Source: Dermatophagoides farinae
Taxonomy: Eukaryota > Arthropoda > Arachnida > Sarcoptiformes > Pyroglyphidae
Length of the DNA: 64,000 nucleotides
Reading direction: 5' to 3'
NCBI RefSeq assembly: GCF_024713945.1
Contig: NC_134677.1
Coordinates: 1,057,001-1,121,000 of the forward strand
A program made the position numbers and the translations under genes. Positions 12,863 through 24,059 of this stretch are shown here, piece after piece. The stretch's first letter is position 1. The number at the start of each line of letters is the position of its first letter. The notes beneath the pieces were generated by a model, which ran no database searches, was not told where the DNA came from, and saw only the letters and a program-made list of their open reading frames with translations.

Positions 12863-14093
12863 CAGTAAAAAAATACACAAATTCGCAATATCTTACCTTG
12901 AATAATTGATAATTATGAAAAAATTTCCTTTCACATGTCGACGACAATGTTAAACATTTACGTTGTAATCGCAATATTTTCACATTATTCTGTTTAATCA
13001 TATTGCAACCAATGATCAATACTGATAATGACATAAAATGTGCCTGTGTTCCCGCAATATACAGTGATAGAAATATAAAATTCTGTTCTGTCATCAAGAT
13101 CAGATAAACTAAATATGTTATTAAAACCGTTATTAAAGTGAAAATGACCGATATATAACGTTTTAATTGTTGGTTATAATCATGAATTTCACGTTGTAAC
13201 ATAGCAAATGATTGATAATAATTTCCAATTATTTTTTCTAATAAAAATTGACGAGAATTTCGATGAATTCTCTGTTTACGCTCATAACGTACTAATTGTT
13301 CATAAAATTGTTGAAATGCACGACCTCGTGATTTTTGTCGCAAATTAATATAATATTGGGACATAAATATAATCGATGACATATGATATAAGCCTTTGAA
13401 TTATTAATAATTATTCGAGATGAATCGATTAATGTGTACACTTACCTCCCATTACATTAATTCCGAATAGTGGGAAGATAAATATCCAGATAAATGTCCA
13501 GAATATTGATATTTGCCATGATGAATTTTGTATAGCCATTGTTATTATACCTAAAAGAAACAATATGCCAATGATTGATGATCCTATGCGTACCAAAGAA
13601 AATATACGATCTCTAATCAAAGCATATTTGTTGGAATCTCTTGTGGTCAATTTACGATATCTTCGATGTTGCATTGGTAATATAAAATAGTACTGTTGAT
13701 AATATCTAGATGATGCATAAAAACCATTCAATAGACCATTTATTGTCCATATGATGAATGCAGTCATCAGATAATGTAATCCTTCGTTGGGAAATAGTCT
13801 AATCATTGCTTGATAAAATCGATAACTTTTAATCCATTCAAATTGTTCAATATAAATAAAAGCCATAACCATAACTGATATGAATGGGACGAAAAAAATT
13901 GGATGATGATGTGGTGGATTCATTATCTTGCCAATTGGTTTCTTATCGATTGGATAATTATTTTCAATGATTTGTTTTTGCATTAATTCATCATAAAAAA
14001 AATGTAAAAAAATTGATTATGAAATTTCCGATAATAATTGAATTTCATCAATTTTTTCCACAAATTTATCTCTAAATCGAGAATGGCATTCAT
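12684..14093 (-). pseudogene. Receptor A1, subfamily A (frameshift in exon 1)
   Basis: Three exons by splice-site reading: 13446-14093, 12897-13393, 12684-12833. Exon phases match all other A genes (exon 1 ends one base into a Gly codon before GTAAG; exon 2 ends in phase 0 after Leu-Phe-Lys). Exon 1 has a 1-nt deletion in a homopolymer: only eight A at 13995-14002 where the frame needs nine, so the reading frame is lost after about 34 codons and an in-frame stop follows. The rest of the gene is clean, so this is either a young pseudogene or a sequencing error in a homopolymer. If the frame were continuous the protein would be about 431 residues. A conserved upstream block lies at about 14144-14171. 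Confidence 0.7.
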
Positions 14094-14946
14094 CGTTGTT
14101 GTTGTTTTTCTCACCAAGTGATGATACTTGATGATGATGGTGATGATTGTTCATCAACCGAATGCAGATATGGAATTGTTTTGTTTTATGGACAAAAAAA
14201 GAATATTCATTTTTTTTATTGTTTCAGATTTAATATTGCAATTCACACGGAAACACTGTTCAGGTGTGAGTTTTTCAACGGAAAAAATTATCCTGAAAAT
14301 CTCATTAAATTTATTGCTTTACATTAGGTTTTATTTTTCTTCATTTCGATAATAATAATATCATTGACAGCTACGATAAAAATATTATTGATTTCAAATT
14401 GCAATCAAATTATGTGCCATAATGGTTCTAATAATGATGATGATAATAGAAAAAATAAAAAATCATAAAACGTTGTCATAAATTGATTCAAAATAAAACC
14501 AATAATTGTTGTAATGGATGATCGTTTTTTGGGATGATTTAAAAAAAAAATTTTTTTGCCAATAACAATCGTCAGTCAAGTTGTTGTGAAATGGGAAAGA
14601 AAAATTGACGGTGATGAATGTATACCGTTAACCTGCTCGAAATCCATTTAACTTTTTTTTTATTTTTCAAACGAAAAATCATGTGAATACAATGTTTCCA
14701 ATGGAGAAAAAAAAATTTCACAATAAAAATTTCATCATTATTCTGTATTTGTTTACAAATACGAAAAAAAAATCAAATTCAATTTTTTTTCGTTTTTCTT
14801 TTCGCTTTGATCCCTCTGTAATTCACCGAAAAAAATAAAATGAAATGAAATTCTAGCTGTTTATAATATAATAATGTCTAATAAAATTATTTACAACAAC
14901 GTACAAACTTTTGGAATTTTTTTTCAGTTCAAAAAAGAAAAGATCA
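14094..14946. other. Spacer A1-A2 with decayed subfamily-B last exon
   Basis: Next to A1 it carries the upstream block shared by A genes (14144-14171) and a second shared block around 14255-14285 (gtgagtttttcaac). At about 14571-14650 is a fossil of a subfamily-B exon 3 read on the minus strand: the TATACATTCATCACC (Tyr-Thr-Phe-Ile-Thr) core and the terminal Gln-Gln-Leu-Asp-stop codons survive, but an internal deletion destroys the frame. Nothing else coding is visible. Confidence 0.6.
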
Positions 14947-16342
14947 TCATACTTGTCCAAAATTCTGTGAAATAAGAAAGAAAAATGTACTAATATTGAC
15001 TAGAAATGTAACAAATGTATATGATGTGATAATCACGCCGTTTCCGAGCTCAAAACCTGATGGTTGATTTATTTGGATACTTGTTATTGTTTCAAACTAA
15101 TTTCAAATAATGAGAAATTGATTAACAGTAAAAAAATAAACTAATTCACCATATCTTACCTTGAATAATTGATAGTTATGAAACAATTTGCGTTTACATG
15201 TCGACGATAATGTTAAACATTTACGTTGTAATCGCAATGTTTTCACGTTATTCTTTTTGATCATATTGCAACCAATGATCAATACTGATAATGTCACAAA
15301 TTCAAAGTATGCTATCACAATGTATAGTGATAGAAATATAATATTCTGTTCTGTCATCAAGATCAGATAAACTAAATATGTTATTGTAACCGTTATTAAA
15401 GTAAAAATGACCGATAGATAGCGTTTTAATTGTTGGCTATAATCACGAATTTCACGTTGTAACATATCAAATGATTGATAATAATGTCCAATCATTTGTA
15501 GTAATAATAATTGATGAAAATTCTGATGAATCCTCTGTTTACGCTCATGACCTAATAATCGTTCATAAAATCGTTGTAATTTACGACCATGTAATTTTTG
15601 TCGCAAATTTAAATAATATTGGGCCAAAAATATAATCGATGATATATGATTTATGCCTTTGAATTAATAATAATTATTAGAAATGAATCGATTAATGTGT
15701 TCTCTTACCTGCAATGACATTAATTGAATAAATTTGCATGATAAATATCCAGATAAATGTCCAGAATATTGATATTTGCCACGAAAAATGTTGTATAGAA
15801 ATTGTTATTACACCTAAAAGAACCAATATGCACATGATTGATGAGCCTATGCGAATCGACGAAAATAAACGATTTCTAATCAGTGTATATTTATTGGAAT
15901 CTTTTGTGTTCAATTCACGATATCTTCGATGTTGTATTGGTAATAGAAAATGGTAATGTTGATAATATCGAGATGATGCATAAAAACCATTTAATAGAGC
16001 ATTTAATGCCCATAAAATCATTGTAACCATCAGATAATGTAATCCTTCGTTTGGAAGTATTTTTATTAATGTTCGATAAAATTGATAATTTTTAATCCAT
16101 TCGAATTGTCCAATATAAATGAATGCCATAATCATAACTGATAGGGATGGAATGAAAAAAATTGGATGATGAGGTGGTGGATTCTTTATCTTGCCAATTG
16201 GATAATTATTTCCAATGATTTGTTTTTGAATCAATTCATCATATTTGAAAATATAAAAAATTTGATTATGCAAAGTTCGATAATAATTGAATTTCATCAA
16301 TTTTTTCCATAATTTTATCTCTAAATCCAGAATAGTATTCAT
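14947..16342 (-). CDS. Receptor A2, gustatory-receptor-like 7TM protein, subfamily A
   Basis: Exons 15709-16342, 15160-15656 and 14947-15096 join to 426 codons. The protein has an N-terminal cytoplasmic-style stretch, seven hydrophobic helices (four in exon 1, two in exon 2, one in exon 3), no signal peptide and a very short C-tail. The conserved TM7 exon, with GNGVIITSYTFVTF and ending SQNFGQV, resembles the 7tm_7/gustatory receptor C-terminus (Ser/Thr-Tyr then an aliphatic helix), and total length is typical of that family. No amine- or peptide-GPCR motifs (DRY, NPxxY) occur. Likely a membrane ligand-gated chemoreceptor; ligand unknown. It lacks six codons after PIG relative to paralogs (a second DKKPIG copy is absent). 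Family assignment is by architecture, not by search. Confidence 0.65.
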
Positions 16343-16397
16343 CGTTGTTGTTCACGTAGTGTGGTGAGACTCGATGATGGGGATGGTGATTGTTTAT

Positions 16398-16444
16398 CAA
16401 CCGAATGCATATATGAAAATCAATTTCCTATATGCATTCGGTTG
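16398..16444. promoter_or_regulatory. Palindromic upstream block of A2
   Basis: About 56 bp upstream of the A2 start codon, CAACCGAATGCATATA is followed by 15 bases and then the reverse complement TATATGCATTCGGTTG, giving a 47-bp hairpin-capable palindrome. The left arm lies within a block found at the same distance upstream of nearly every A gene (core TCATCAACCGAATGCA); the full palindrome occurs only here and at A3, with a weaker one at A7. The role is unknown: transcription-factor site, core promoter or 5'UTR are all possible. Confidence 0.5.
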
Positions 16445-16618
16445 TTATATGTAATCAGACGTATTGAAAAAAAATATGAAGAATATACATTTTTTATTGT
16501 TACGGATCAAAAACACACCCATACAGTTCAGAAGTGAGTTTTTCAGCGAACATTATATAAAATTTATGACTTTACTTTGAAAAGGTTCTATTTTTTATTG
16601 TCACGGATTAAAAATTAA

Positions 16619-16759
16619 CCAATTCACTACCAAAAGCGGCACATATGTGTGCCGCTCAAATTTTCCACAATAGACCAGCGGCTCATATATGAGCCAAAAA
16701 CACATGAAAAGTTGGTCTATTTTGAGACCTTTTTTCTGTCTATGGCGGTAGTGAATGGG
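16619..16759. mobile_element. piggyBac-like MITE (TTAA target)
   Basis: A 141-bp element flanked by TTAA on both sides (16615-16618 and 16760-16763). The ends are inverted: CCAATTCACTACC on the left, and CCCATTCACTACC as the complement of the right. The inside is partly palindromic (GGCACATATGTGTGCC; GGCTCATATATGAGCC). Paralogous spacers, for example near 18965-18980, have the flanking sequence without the insert. No coding capacity, so it needed a transposase from elsewhere. Confidence 0.75.
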
Positions 16760-17159
16760 TTAAAGTGCAAGTTTTTCAACAAAAAAAAAAAATTATTTTG
16801 AGAATCTCATAAAATTTAAGACCTCACTTTGAAATGGTTTTTGTTATCTTTCTTTGAATAATAATGAAAAGTTGAAGTCTTCGATAAAAAAAGAAATATT
16901 GATTTTTATTGATTTAAAATTACGATCAAATTATCTGCAATGATGATTCTAATGATGATGATAACAATAGAAATGAAAAAAATAAAAAAAAAGTTGATGA
17001 ACTGATTCGAATGAAACCAGTGATTGCTACAATTTCAACTACTATTTAGCAAATATTTAGAGGAAGGATCTTTTTTTTAGGATTTTTTTTTTGAATTCTA
17101 ATTAAAATAACAATCTTCAGTCAAGTTGTTGTGAAATTCATCAAATAAAATCATCATTA

Positions 17160-18567
17160 TCATCCAAAACCCTGTGAAATAAGAAAGAAAAATGAACTAA
17201 TATTGACTAGAAATGTAACAAATGTATATGATGTGATAATCACACCGTTTCCGAGCTCAAAACCTGATGGTTGATTCATTTGAATACTTGTTATTGTTTC
17301 AAACTAATTTCAAATAATGAGAAATTGATTAATAGTAAAAAAATAAACCAATTCACCATATCTTACCTTGAATAATTGATAGTTATGAAACAATTTGCGT
17401 TTACATGTCGACGATAATGTTAAACATTTACGTTGTAATCGCAATGTTTTCACGTTATTTTTTTCGATCATATTGCAACCAATGATCAATACTGATAATG
17501 ACATATAATGTGCATTTGCTATCACAATGTATAGTGATAGAAATACACTATTCTGTTCTGTCATCAAGATCAGATAAATTATATATGTTATTGTAACCGT
17601 TATTAAAGTGAAAATGACCGATAGATAACGTTTTAATTGTTGATTAAAATCACGAATTTCACGTTGTAACATAGCAAATGATTGATAATAATATTCAATG
17701 ATTTTTCCAAATAAAAATTGACGCGAATTTTGATGAATCCTCTGTTTGCGCTCATAACGTGATAATTGTCCATAAAATCGTTGTAATGTACGACCGTGTG
17801 ATTTTTGTCGTAAATTTAAATAATATTGGGCCAAAAATATAATCGATGATATATGATATATGGCTTTGAATTACAAATAATTATTAGAAATGAATCTATT
17901 AATTTAATCTCTTACCTGCAACAACATGAATTGAATATAATAGCAAAGTAAATATCCAGGTAAATGACCAGAATATCGATATTTGCCACGTTAAATGTTG
18001 TATCGACATTGTTATTATACCTAAAACAAGCAATATGCACATGATTGATGATCCTATGCGAATCAACGATAATAAACAATTTCTAAACAATGTATATTTA
18101 TTGGAATCATTTGTGTTCAATTCACAATATCTTTGATGTAATATTGGTAATAGAAAATGAAAATGTTGATAATATCGAGATGAGGCATAAAAACCATTAA
18201 ATAGAGCATTTAATGCCCATAAAATCGCTGTAACCATCAGATAATTTATTCCATCCTTGGGAAGTAGTCCAATATATGCTCGGTCAAATTGGTAATTTTT
18301 AACCCATTCGAATAGATACATATAACTATATGCAATAAACATAACCACTACTAATGGGATGAAAAAAATTGGATGATGATGTGGTGGATTCATTATCTTG
18401 CCAATTGGTTTCTTATCGATTGGATAATTATTTTCAATGATTTGTTTTTGCAATAATTCATCATAAAAATAAATGTAAAAAAATTGATTATGAAATTTCC
18501 GATAATAATGGAATTTCATCAATTTTTTCCATAATTTTATCTCTAAATCAAGAATGGCATTCATCAT
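17160..18567 (-). CDS. Receptor A3, subfamily A
   Basis: Exons 17916-18567, 17367-17863 and 17160-17303 give 430 codons with no break. Layout as in A2. Helix 1 is more divergent than in its neighbours (FIAYSYMYLFEW). The exon 1/exon 2 junction makes Ala rather than Gly because the acceptor is followed by CC. The C-tail ends early, Gly-Phe-Gly-stop, two codons before the usual position. Upstream it has the full palindrome (18617-18663). Confidence 0.65.
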
Positions 18568-18616
18568 TGTTGTTGTGGTTCACACAAAGTTGTGATACTT
18601 GATGATGATTGTTCAT

Positions 18617-18663
18617 CAACCAAATGCATATATGAAAGTCAATTTCGTATATGCATTCGGTTG
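18617..18663. promoter_or_regulatory. Palindromic upstream block of A3
   Basis: CAACCAAATGCATATA, 15 bases, then TATATGCATTCGGTTG; one mismatch between the arms. Same size, spacing and distance from the start codon (about 50 bp) as at A2. Adjacent spacer sequence is also similar between A2 and A3, so the palindrome may simply have been inherited in the duplication that made the pair. Confidence 0.5.
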
Positions 18664-19430
18664 TTATAAGTAATTAGACACATTTAAAAAAAAATATGAA
18701 GAATATACATTTTTTATTGTTACGGATCAAAAACACACCCATACAGTTCAGTAGTGAGTTTTTCAACGAACATTACATAAAATTTATGACTTAAATGGAA
18801 AAGGTTTGAAAAGGTTTTATTTTTAATTTTTTTTTTTGTTGACTGCTACAATGAAAACGAAAATTATTGATTCAAAATTTCGATCAAATTATATGTGTGT
18901 AATAATGATGATAATAGAAATGTAAAAATAATTAAAAATGTAAAAAAAAATATCCATTTTTTTTATTGTCACGGATTAAAAGTGCTAGTTTTTCACAACA
19001 ACAAAAAAAAATTATTCTGAGAATCTCATAAAATTTATGACTTCACTTTGAAATGGTTTTCGTTATCTTTCGTTGAATAATAATGAAAAATTGAAGGCTC
19101 CGGTAAAAAAAAAAATAGAAGTACAATAATACCCCGCTTAAAGCGAGGGGGTTATGTTCCAAAAATTTTTTACCGTAAAGCGAAACAGCGCAAATCGGAA
19201 CAGCATTAAGCAGGGTTTTACTGTATTGATTAAAAATTTTGATGAAATTAAGTGCAATAATGATTCTAATGATGATGACGATAATAGAAAATAAAAAAAA
19301 AGTTGATGAGTTGATTCAAATGAAACAAGTGATTGTTGCAATGAATTTCAACTACTATTTATCAAAAAGATCGTATTTTTAGGATTTTTTATTTTGAGTT
19401 CTTACTAAAATAACAACCGTCAGTCAAGTT
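18664..19430. other. Spacer beyond A3
   Basis: Repeats the A-gene upstream layout (gtgagtttttcaac block near 18755-18770), then poly-A/T and a small TA-flanked MITE at 19124-19223. It ends at the target site of the Mutator-like element. No coding exon is visible. Confidence 0.5.
19124..19223. mobile_element. TA-flanked MITE (Tc1/mariner or pogo type)
   Basis: A 100-bp element with TA on both sides (19122-19123, 19224-19225). Inverted ends: CAATAATACCCCGCTTAAAG on the left and CAGTAAAACCCTGCTTAATG as the complement of the right end. CAGT...ACCC-type ends next to TA are usual for pogo/Tigger-like elements. No open frame. The paralogous spacer at 16865-16900 lacks it. Confidence 0.6.
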
Positions 19431-19652
19431 GTTTGAAAAGGTTGTAGGTCAAAACCCCGAAAAAAAATTACCCCGAAAACAAAAACGTAGAAAATGGCTT
19501 GTTTCCTTAAACTTTAAAGCTTAAAGAATTATTCAACCAAACTGAATAGAATCAAAGATAAATGAGTGAAGTTTGGATTTAAATTTCAAATTTTAAACGA
19601 ACAAATGGTGATAATTATATAATATAAATGAATAATATAATAATATAATTGC

Positions 19653-21066
19653 TTGTCAAGAAATCGATACGATGATATTAAGCGTTTTCTTCATTTTAAT
19701 GACAATGATCGTTTGAGTGCTATTCCTCCTAATGAGAGAGACAAATTGTTCAAAATACGACCTTTATTGAAACATCTTAACAAGAAATTTAAAGAATTTG
19801 GATTCCTGTCCGAGAAAGTTAGCATTGATGAACAAATGGTTTCTTATTATGGTTCTAATCCATTTAAACAATTTATTCCAAATAAACCAATCCGCTTTGG
19901 ATTCAAAAATTGGTGCATGTGCGAATCTAAGTCCGGTTATTGTTATACGATTGATACTTATACGGGAAGTCACATGGTGGATCCGAATTGGGTTTGGGGC
20001 CCTCGGTTATAATGAGCATGATCGAATCATTCGGGAAGGACAAATTCAAAAATATAGAATTATATTTTAAAAATTTTTTTTCTACGTTAAAATTGCTTGC
20101 AGTTTTGAAGAATTTGTCCATAAGGGCAACAGCAACTTTACGAAAAAATAGATTGCTAAACTGCCCGTTGAATATCGGAAAAGAAAGGGGAAAATTCGAC
20201 TATAGATTTGAAATGAAAAACAAACTATTTCTAGTCGGCTGGAACGACAATAAAACAGTAAATGTTGTTTCAAACCATAATGGAATTGACCCACAATTAA
20301 ATTTAAAGCGGTGGTCAGAGGAAGGAAAAAAAACATATATCAATCAGACAACCAAAGCTTATAAATGATTATTCAGTCAATATGGGAGGTGTGGATTTGC
20401 TAAACAATAACATATCAAATTATCGCATCTCAATAAAATCCAAGAAATGGTATTTTTCGCTATTTACGAATTTAATCGATATAACTATTGTGAATTCATA
20501 CATTTTATACAATATGGTCAACCCAGGAAAAAAAATCTTCTTGAATACAGGAGATCCATTGCCAAAAGTTATCTATCCTTGGAATCAATTTCGAATCCAA
20601 AAAATTTTGGTCGGCCGCGACATTTGAGAATCGGCAATGAACTATTAAACACAACAAATCATTTTATTATCAAAATTCCTGATCAAAAACAATGGACCTG
20701 CCATTTATGCAAAAAGAAATCCAGATTCCAATGCGATGTGTGTAATAAAGGCTTTTGTATGAATGATTTTAAATCATTTCATAATCAATAATTAAATCAA
20801 AATTAACATATTTTTAATTAATAAAATAATTTCTGACAGAAAAACTGAATATATCAATTGTATTTGATAAAATAACAATAATATCCAATATATGCAATTT
20901 TTGTTGTCTGTGTGCCCATGATCCTATATATAGGATGGAAGTTCAAAGTTCAATTTCTCGAAATATAAAAATTTTAAAAATAAATAAATGTCATATTTAT
21001 TACTTGTAGCCATCAAATTTTCATAATTGATAACTTTTTTTCAAAAAAAATTTGGGCATTAATGGG
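19653..21066 (+). pseudogene. piggyBac-type transposase, decayed, nested in the Mutator-like element
   Basis: Coding remnants in shifting frames: 19653-20012, 19988-20368, 20382-20627 and up to 20791. The first part has NRYDDIKRFLHF and SIDEQMVSY followed by FIPNKP and FGFKNWC, the classic piggyBac DDE block with its first Asp. The second catalytic block, normally Asp-Asn-Phe-Phe, reads Lys-Asn-Phe-Phe (about 20076), so that Asp is lost. The third block GGVDLLNN keeps its Asp. The C-terminus is a Cys-rich zinc-binding segment (WTCHLCKKK, CDVCNKGFC). The right end CCCATTAATGCCC (complement) plus TTAA at 21067-21070 matches piggyBac ends; the left end is missing. Several frameshifts make it certainly inactive. 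Confidence 0.8.
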
Positions 21067-21306
21067 TTAAGATATCACACCGACCATGCTTTTTAAACAG
21101 CTGATTTTCAACTGATTGTTTCATATTGTGGTATAAATATTTTTTATTTTTTGTTTATGTTAAATTATTCTAGGACTCCTAAATAATTAAATAGTTAAAT
21201 TTCAAAAATTTCGGAGGTTCCATAAAAGAGCAATCATTTAACAAAAAATGTGTTTTTTTTGCGCCCTCTACAGTTCCTAAGTTTAAGGGAACAAGCCATT
21301 TTCTAC

Positions 21307-21480
21307 GTTTTTGTTTTCGGGGTTTTTGTTTTCGGGGTAATTTTTTTTCGGGGTAATTTTTTTTCGGGGTTTTTGTTTTCGGGGTTTTTGTTTTCGGGAT
21401 AATTTTTTTTCGGGATAATTTTTTTTCGGGGTTTTTGTTTTCGGTCATTTGGTTTTCGGGGTTTTTGTTTTCGGGGTTTT
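21307..21480. repeat. Minisatellite inside the right TIR
   Basis: Tandem 15-16-bp units of the type GTTTTTGTTTTCGGG and TAATTTTTTTTCGGG, with one variant unit (cggtcatttggttttcgg). Long minus-strand open frames of Lys-Pro-Lys-Thr repeats here are artefacts of this repeat. Confidence 0.85.
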
Positions 21481-21500
21481 GACCTACAACCGTTTGAAAA

Positions 21501-21580
21501 TGAAATAGAAAAATTTAGGAATATTAAAGATGATGGTGATGAATGTATACCGACGATCTCGATCAAAATCCGTGGAATTT
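21501..21580 (-). pseudogene. Decayed subfamily-B exon 3, split by the Mutator-like insertion
   Basis: The sequence right of the target duplication (agatgatggtgatgaatgtatac) aligns with the intact B exon 3 at 37849-37992; the sequence left of the element (19421-19430) supplies its last codons. Frame is destroyed. The element therefore landed in what was already, or then became, a dead receptor exon. Confidence 0.55.
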
Positions 21581-21905
21581 TTTCCTATTTATCAATGTGA
21601 ATACAATGTTTTTTTTTCTTGAAAAATTTCATCATTGATCTGTTGCTGTTTAGTAATACAAAAAAAAGAAAGAAATTCCAAATTCAATTTTTTTTGTAAT
21701 TCTTTTCACTTTGAAGTTTGGATCAAAATTGGATTATAGAATAGAAAAAAAATTCTTTTAAATTCTTCTAGCTGTTTTTAATAATATCTAATAAAATTCT
21801 CATAGTTTTTTGTCTTTTAATTGAAATAATATTAATAATACATGATTCGTTAATCTACAACAACGACAAATTTTTTGAATTTTTTTTCAGTGCAAAAAAA
21901 GATCA

Positions 21906-23319
21906 TCATTCTCGTCCAAAATTCTGTGAAATAAGAAAGAAAAATGAACTAATATTGACTAGAAATGAAACAAATGTATATGATGTGATAGTCACGCCGT
22001 TTCCGAGCTGAAAACCTGATGGTTGATTCATTTGAATACTTGTTATTGTTTCAAACTAATTTCAAATAATGAGAAATAAATTAACAGTGAAAAAAAACAC
22101 AAATTCACAATATCTTACCTTGAATAATGAATAATTACAAATCAATTTCCGTTCACATGTCGATGATAATGTTAAACATTTACGTTGTAATCGCAATGTT
22201 TTTGCGTGGTTCTGTTTGATCATATTGCAACCAATGATCAATACTGATAATGTCACAAATTCAAAGTATGCTATTACAATGTATAGTGATAGAAATATAA
22301 AATTCTGTTTTGTCATCAAGATCAGATAAACGATATATGTTATTGTAACCGTTATTAAAGTGAAAATGACCGATAGATAACGTTTTAATTGTTGGTTATA
22401 ATCATGAATTTCACGTTGTAACAGAGCAAATGATTGATAATAATGTCCAATCATTTTTCCTGTAAATAATTGACGAAAATTTTGGTGAATCATTTGTTTA
22501 CGCTCAAAACGTGATAATCGTTCATAAAATCGTTGTAATGTACGACCATGTGATTTTTGTCGCAAATTTATATAATATTGGGCCATGAATATTATCGATG
22601 ATATATGATATATGCCTTTGAATTAGGAATAATTAATTAGAAATGAATCGATTAATGTCTCTCTTACCTGCAACCCCATTAATACCCCCTATTTGCAGAT
22701 TAAATATCCAAAAAAATATCCAGAATATCGATATTTGCCATAATGATTGTAGAATAGTCATTGTTATTATACCTATAAGAAACATTATACACATGGTTAA
22801 TGTTCCTATACGATTCATTGAAAATACACGATCTCGAATCAATGTATATTTATTGGAATCTTTTGTGGTCAATTCACGATATCTTCGATGTTGTATTGGT
22901 AATATAAAATAGAAATGTTGATAATATCGAGATGATGCATAAAAACCATTCAAAAGACCATTTAATATCCATATAATCATTGTAGTCATTATATAATGTA
23001 ATCCTTCGCTGGGAAATAGTTTAATCATTGCTTGATAAAATTGATAATTTTTAATCCATTCGAATTGTCCAATATAAATAAAAGCCATAATCATAACTAA
23101 TATGGATGGGATGAAAAAAATTGGATGATGATGTGGTGGATTCATTATCTTGCCAATTGGTTTATTATTGATTGGATAATTATTTTCAATGATTTGTTTT
23201 TGCATTAATTCATCATATTTGAAAATATAAAAAAATTGATTATGCAATTTCCGATAATAATCGAATTTCATCAATTTTTTCCATAATTTTATCTCTAAAT
23301 CGAGAATGGCATTCATCAT
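21906..23319 (-). CDS. Receptor A4, subfamily A
   Basis: Exons 22668-23319, 22119-22615, 21906-22055; 432 codons, frame continuous. Four helices in exon 1, two in exon 2 and the TM7 exon ending NFGRE. Two tandem Met codons begin the protein (MMNAILDL). Exon 2 starts its cytoplasmic loop with MAQYYINLRQKSHGR, shared with A5 and A7. The exon 1 donor is GTAAG and the exon 2 donor GTAAG. No defect seen. Confidence 0.68.
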
Positions 23320-24059
23320 TGTTGTTGTTGTTCACACATAGCGATGATACTAAATGAAGATGATGGTGATTGTTCATCAACCAAATGCAGATATGAAATT
23401 GATTTTCATGGACAAAAAAGAATGAAGAATATTCATTTTTTTATTGTTTCGGATTTAAAATTACATTTCGCAAACAGACACTGTATAGGTGTGAGTTTTT
23501 CAACGAAAAAAAAAATTATCCTGAAAATAACATAAAATTTATGACTTTACTTTGAGAAGGTTTTATTTTTCTTTATTTCAATAATAATAATATAATTTGA
23601 TTGACAGCTACGATAAAAACAATATTGATTTAAAATTACAATCAAATTATGTGCAATAATAATGGTTATAATGATGATGATAGAAATAAAAAAAAATAAA
23701 AATCATAAAACATTGATAAATTGATTCAAATAAAACCAGTGATTATTGAAATGAATTTTTAAAATACTATTGAAATGATTGATCGTTTTTTTTGGAGGAA
23801 GGAGTGGGGTTTTTTTTAAAAAATTTTTACTGATAACAATCGCCAGTCAAGTTGTTGTGAAATGAGAAAGAAAAATTGATGATGACGGTGATGAATGTAT
23901 ACTAGCCGGCTAACTCGATCGAAATCAATTAAATTTTTTTCTTATTTTTCAAACCAAAAATCAATGTGAATACAATGTTTTGATTGGAGAAAAAAATTTT
24001 TGTTAATCAACAACAACAACAAACTTTTTAAATTTTTTTCAGTGCAAAAAAAAAGATCA
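23320..24059. other. Spacer A4-A5 with B exon-3 fossil
   Basis: Contains the upstream block of A4 (about 23369-23396), the gtgagtttttcaac block (about 23491-23505) and, at 23836-23930, a decayed subfamily-B exon 3 (gccagtcaagttgttgtgaaatgag ... gatgaatgtatac). No intact exon. Confidence 0.55.

Larger units (their letters stand above)
16343..17159. other. Spacer A2-A3
   Basis: Holds the A2 upstream palindrome, the TTAA-type MITE (16619-16759) and poly-A/T. At 17111-17136 is the last piece of a decayed subfamily-B exon 3 (the complement of Gln-Gln-Leu-stop), joined almost directly to the end of A3. No other coding sequence is seen. Confidence 0.55.
19440..21491. mobile_element. Mutator-like (MULE/foldback) element with minisatellite termini
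   Basis: A 2,052-bp insertion bounded by a perfect 9-bp direct repeat GTTTGAAAA (19431-19439 and 21492-21500). Both ends begin GGTTGTAGGTCAAAACCCCG as inverted repeats. Inwards, each TIR is made of short units CCCCGAAAACAAAAA and CCCCGAAAAAAAATTA, about 2-3 on the left and over ten on the right, then a shared unique part (gtagaaaatggcttgtt). A 9-bp duplication with long GG-starting TIRs points to the Mutator superfamily, but no MULE transposase is present. The interior is occupied by a piggyBac-type remnant. The intact site is visible in the paralogous stretch near 37853-37910, which runs across the insertion point without the element. Confidence 0.7.

Noticed and set aside
21179-21566. Minus-strand open frames rich in Lys-Pro-Lys-Thr
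   Set aside because: They are translations of the CCCCGAAAA-type TIR minisatellite in two frames, with no coding signature.
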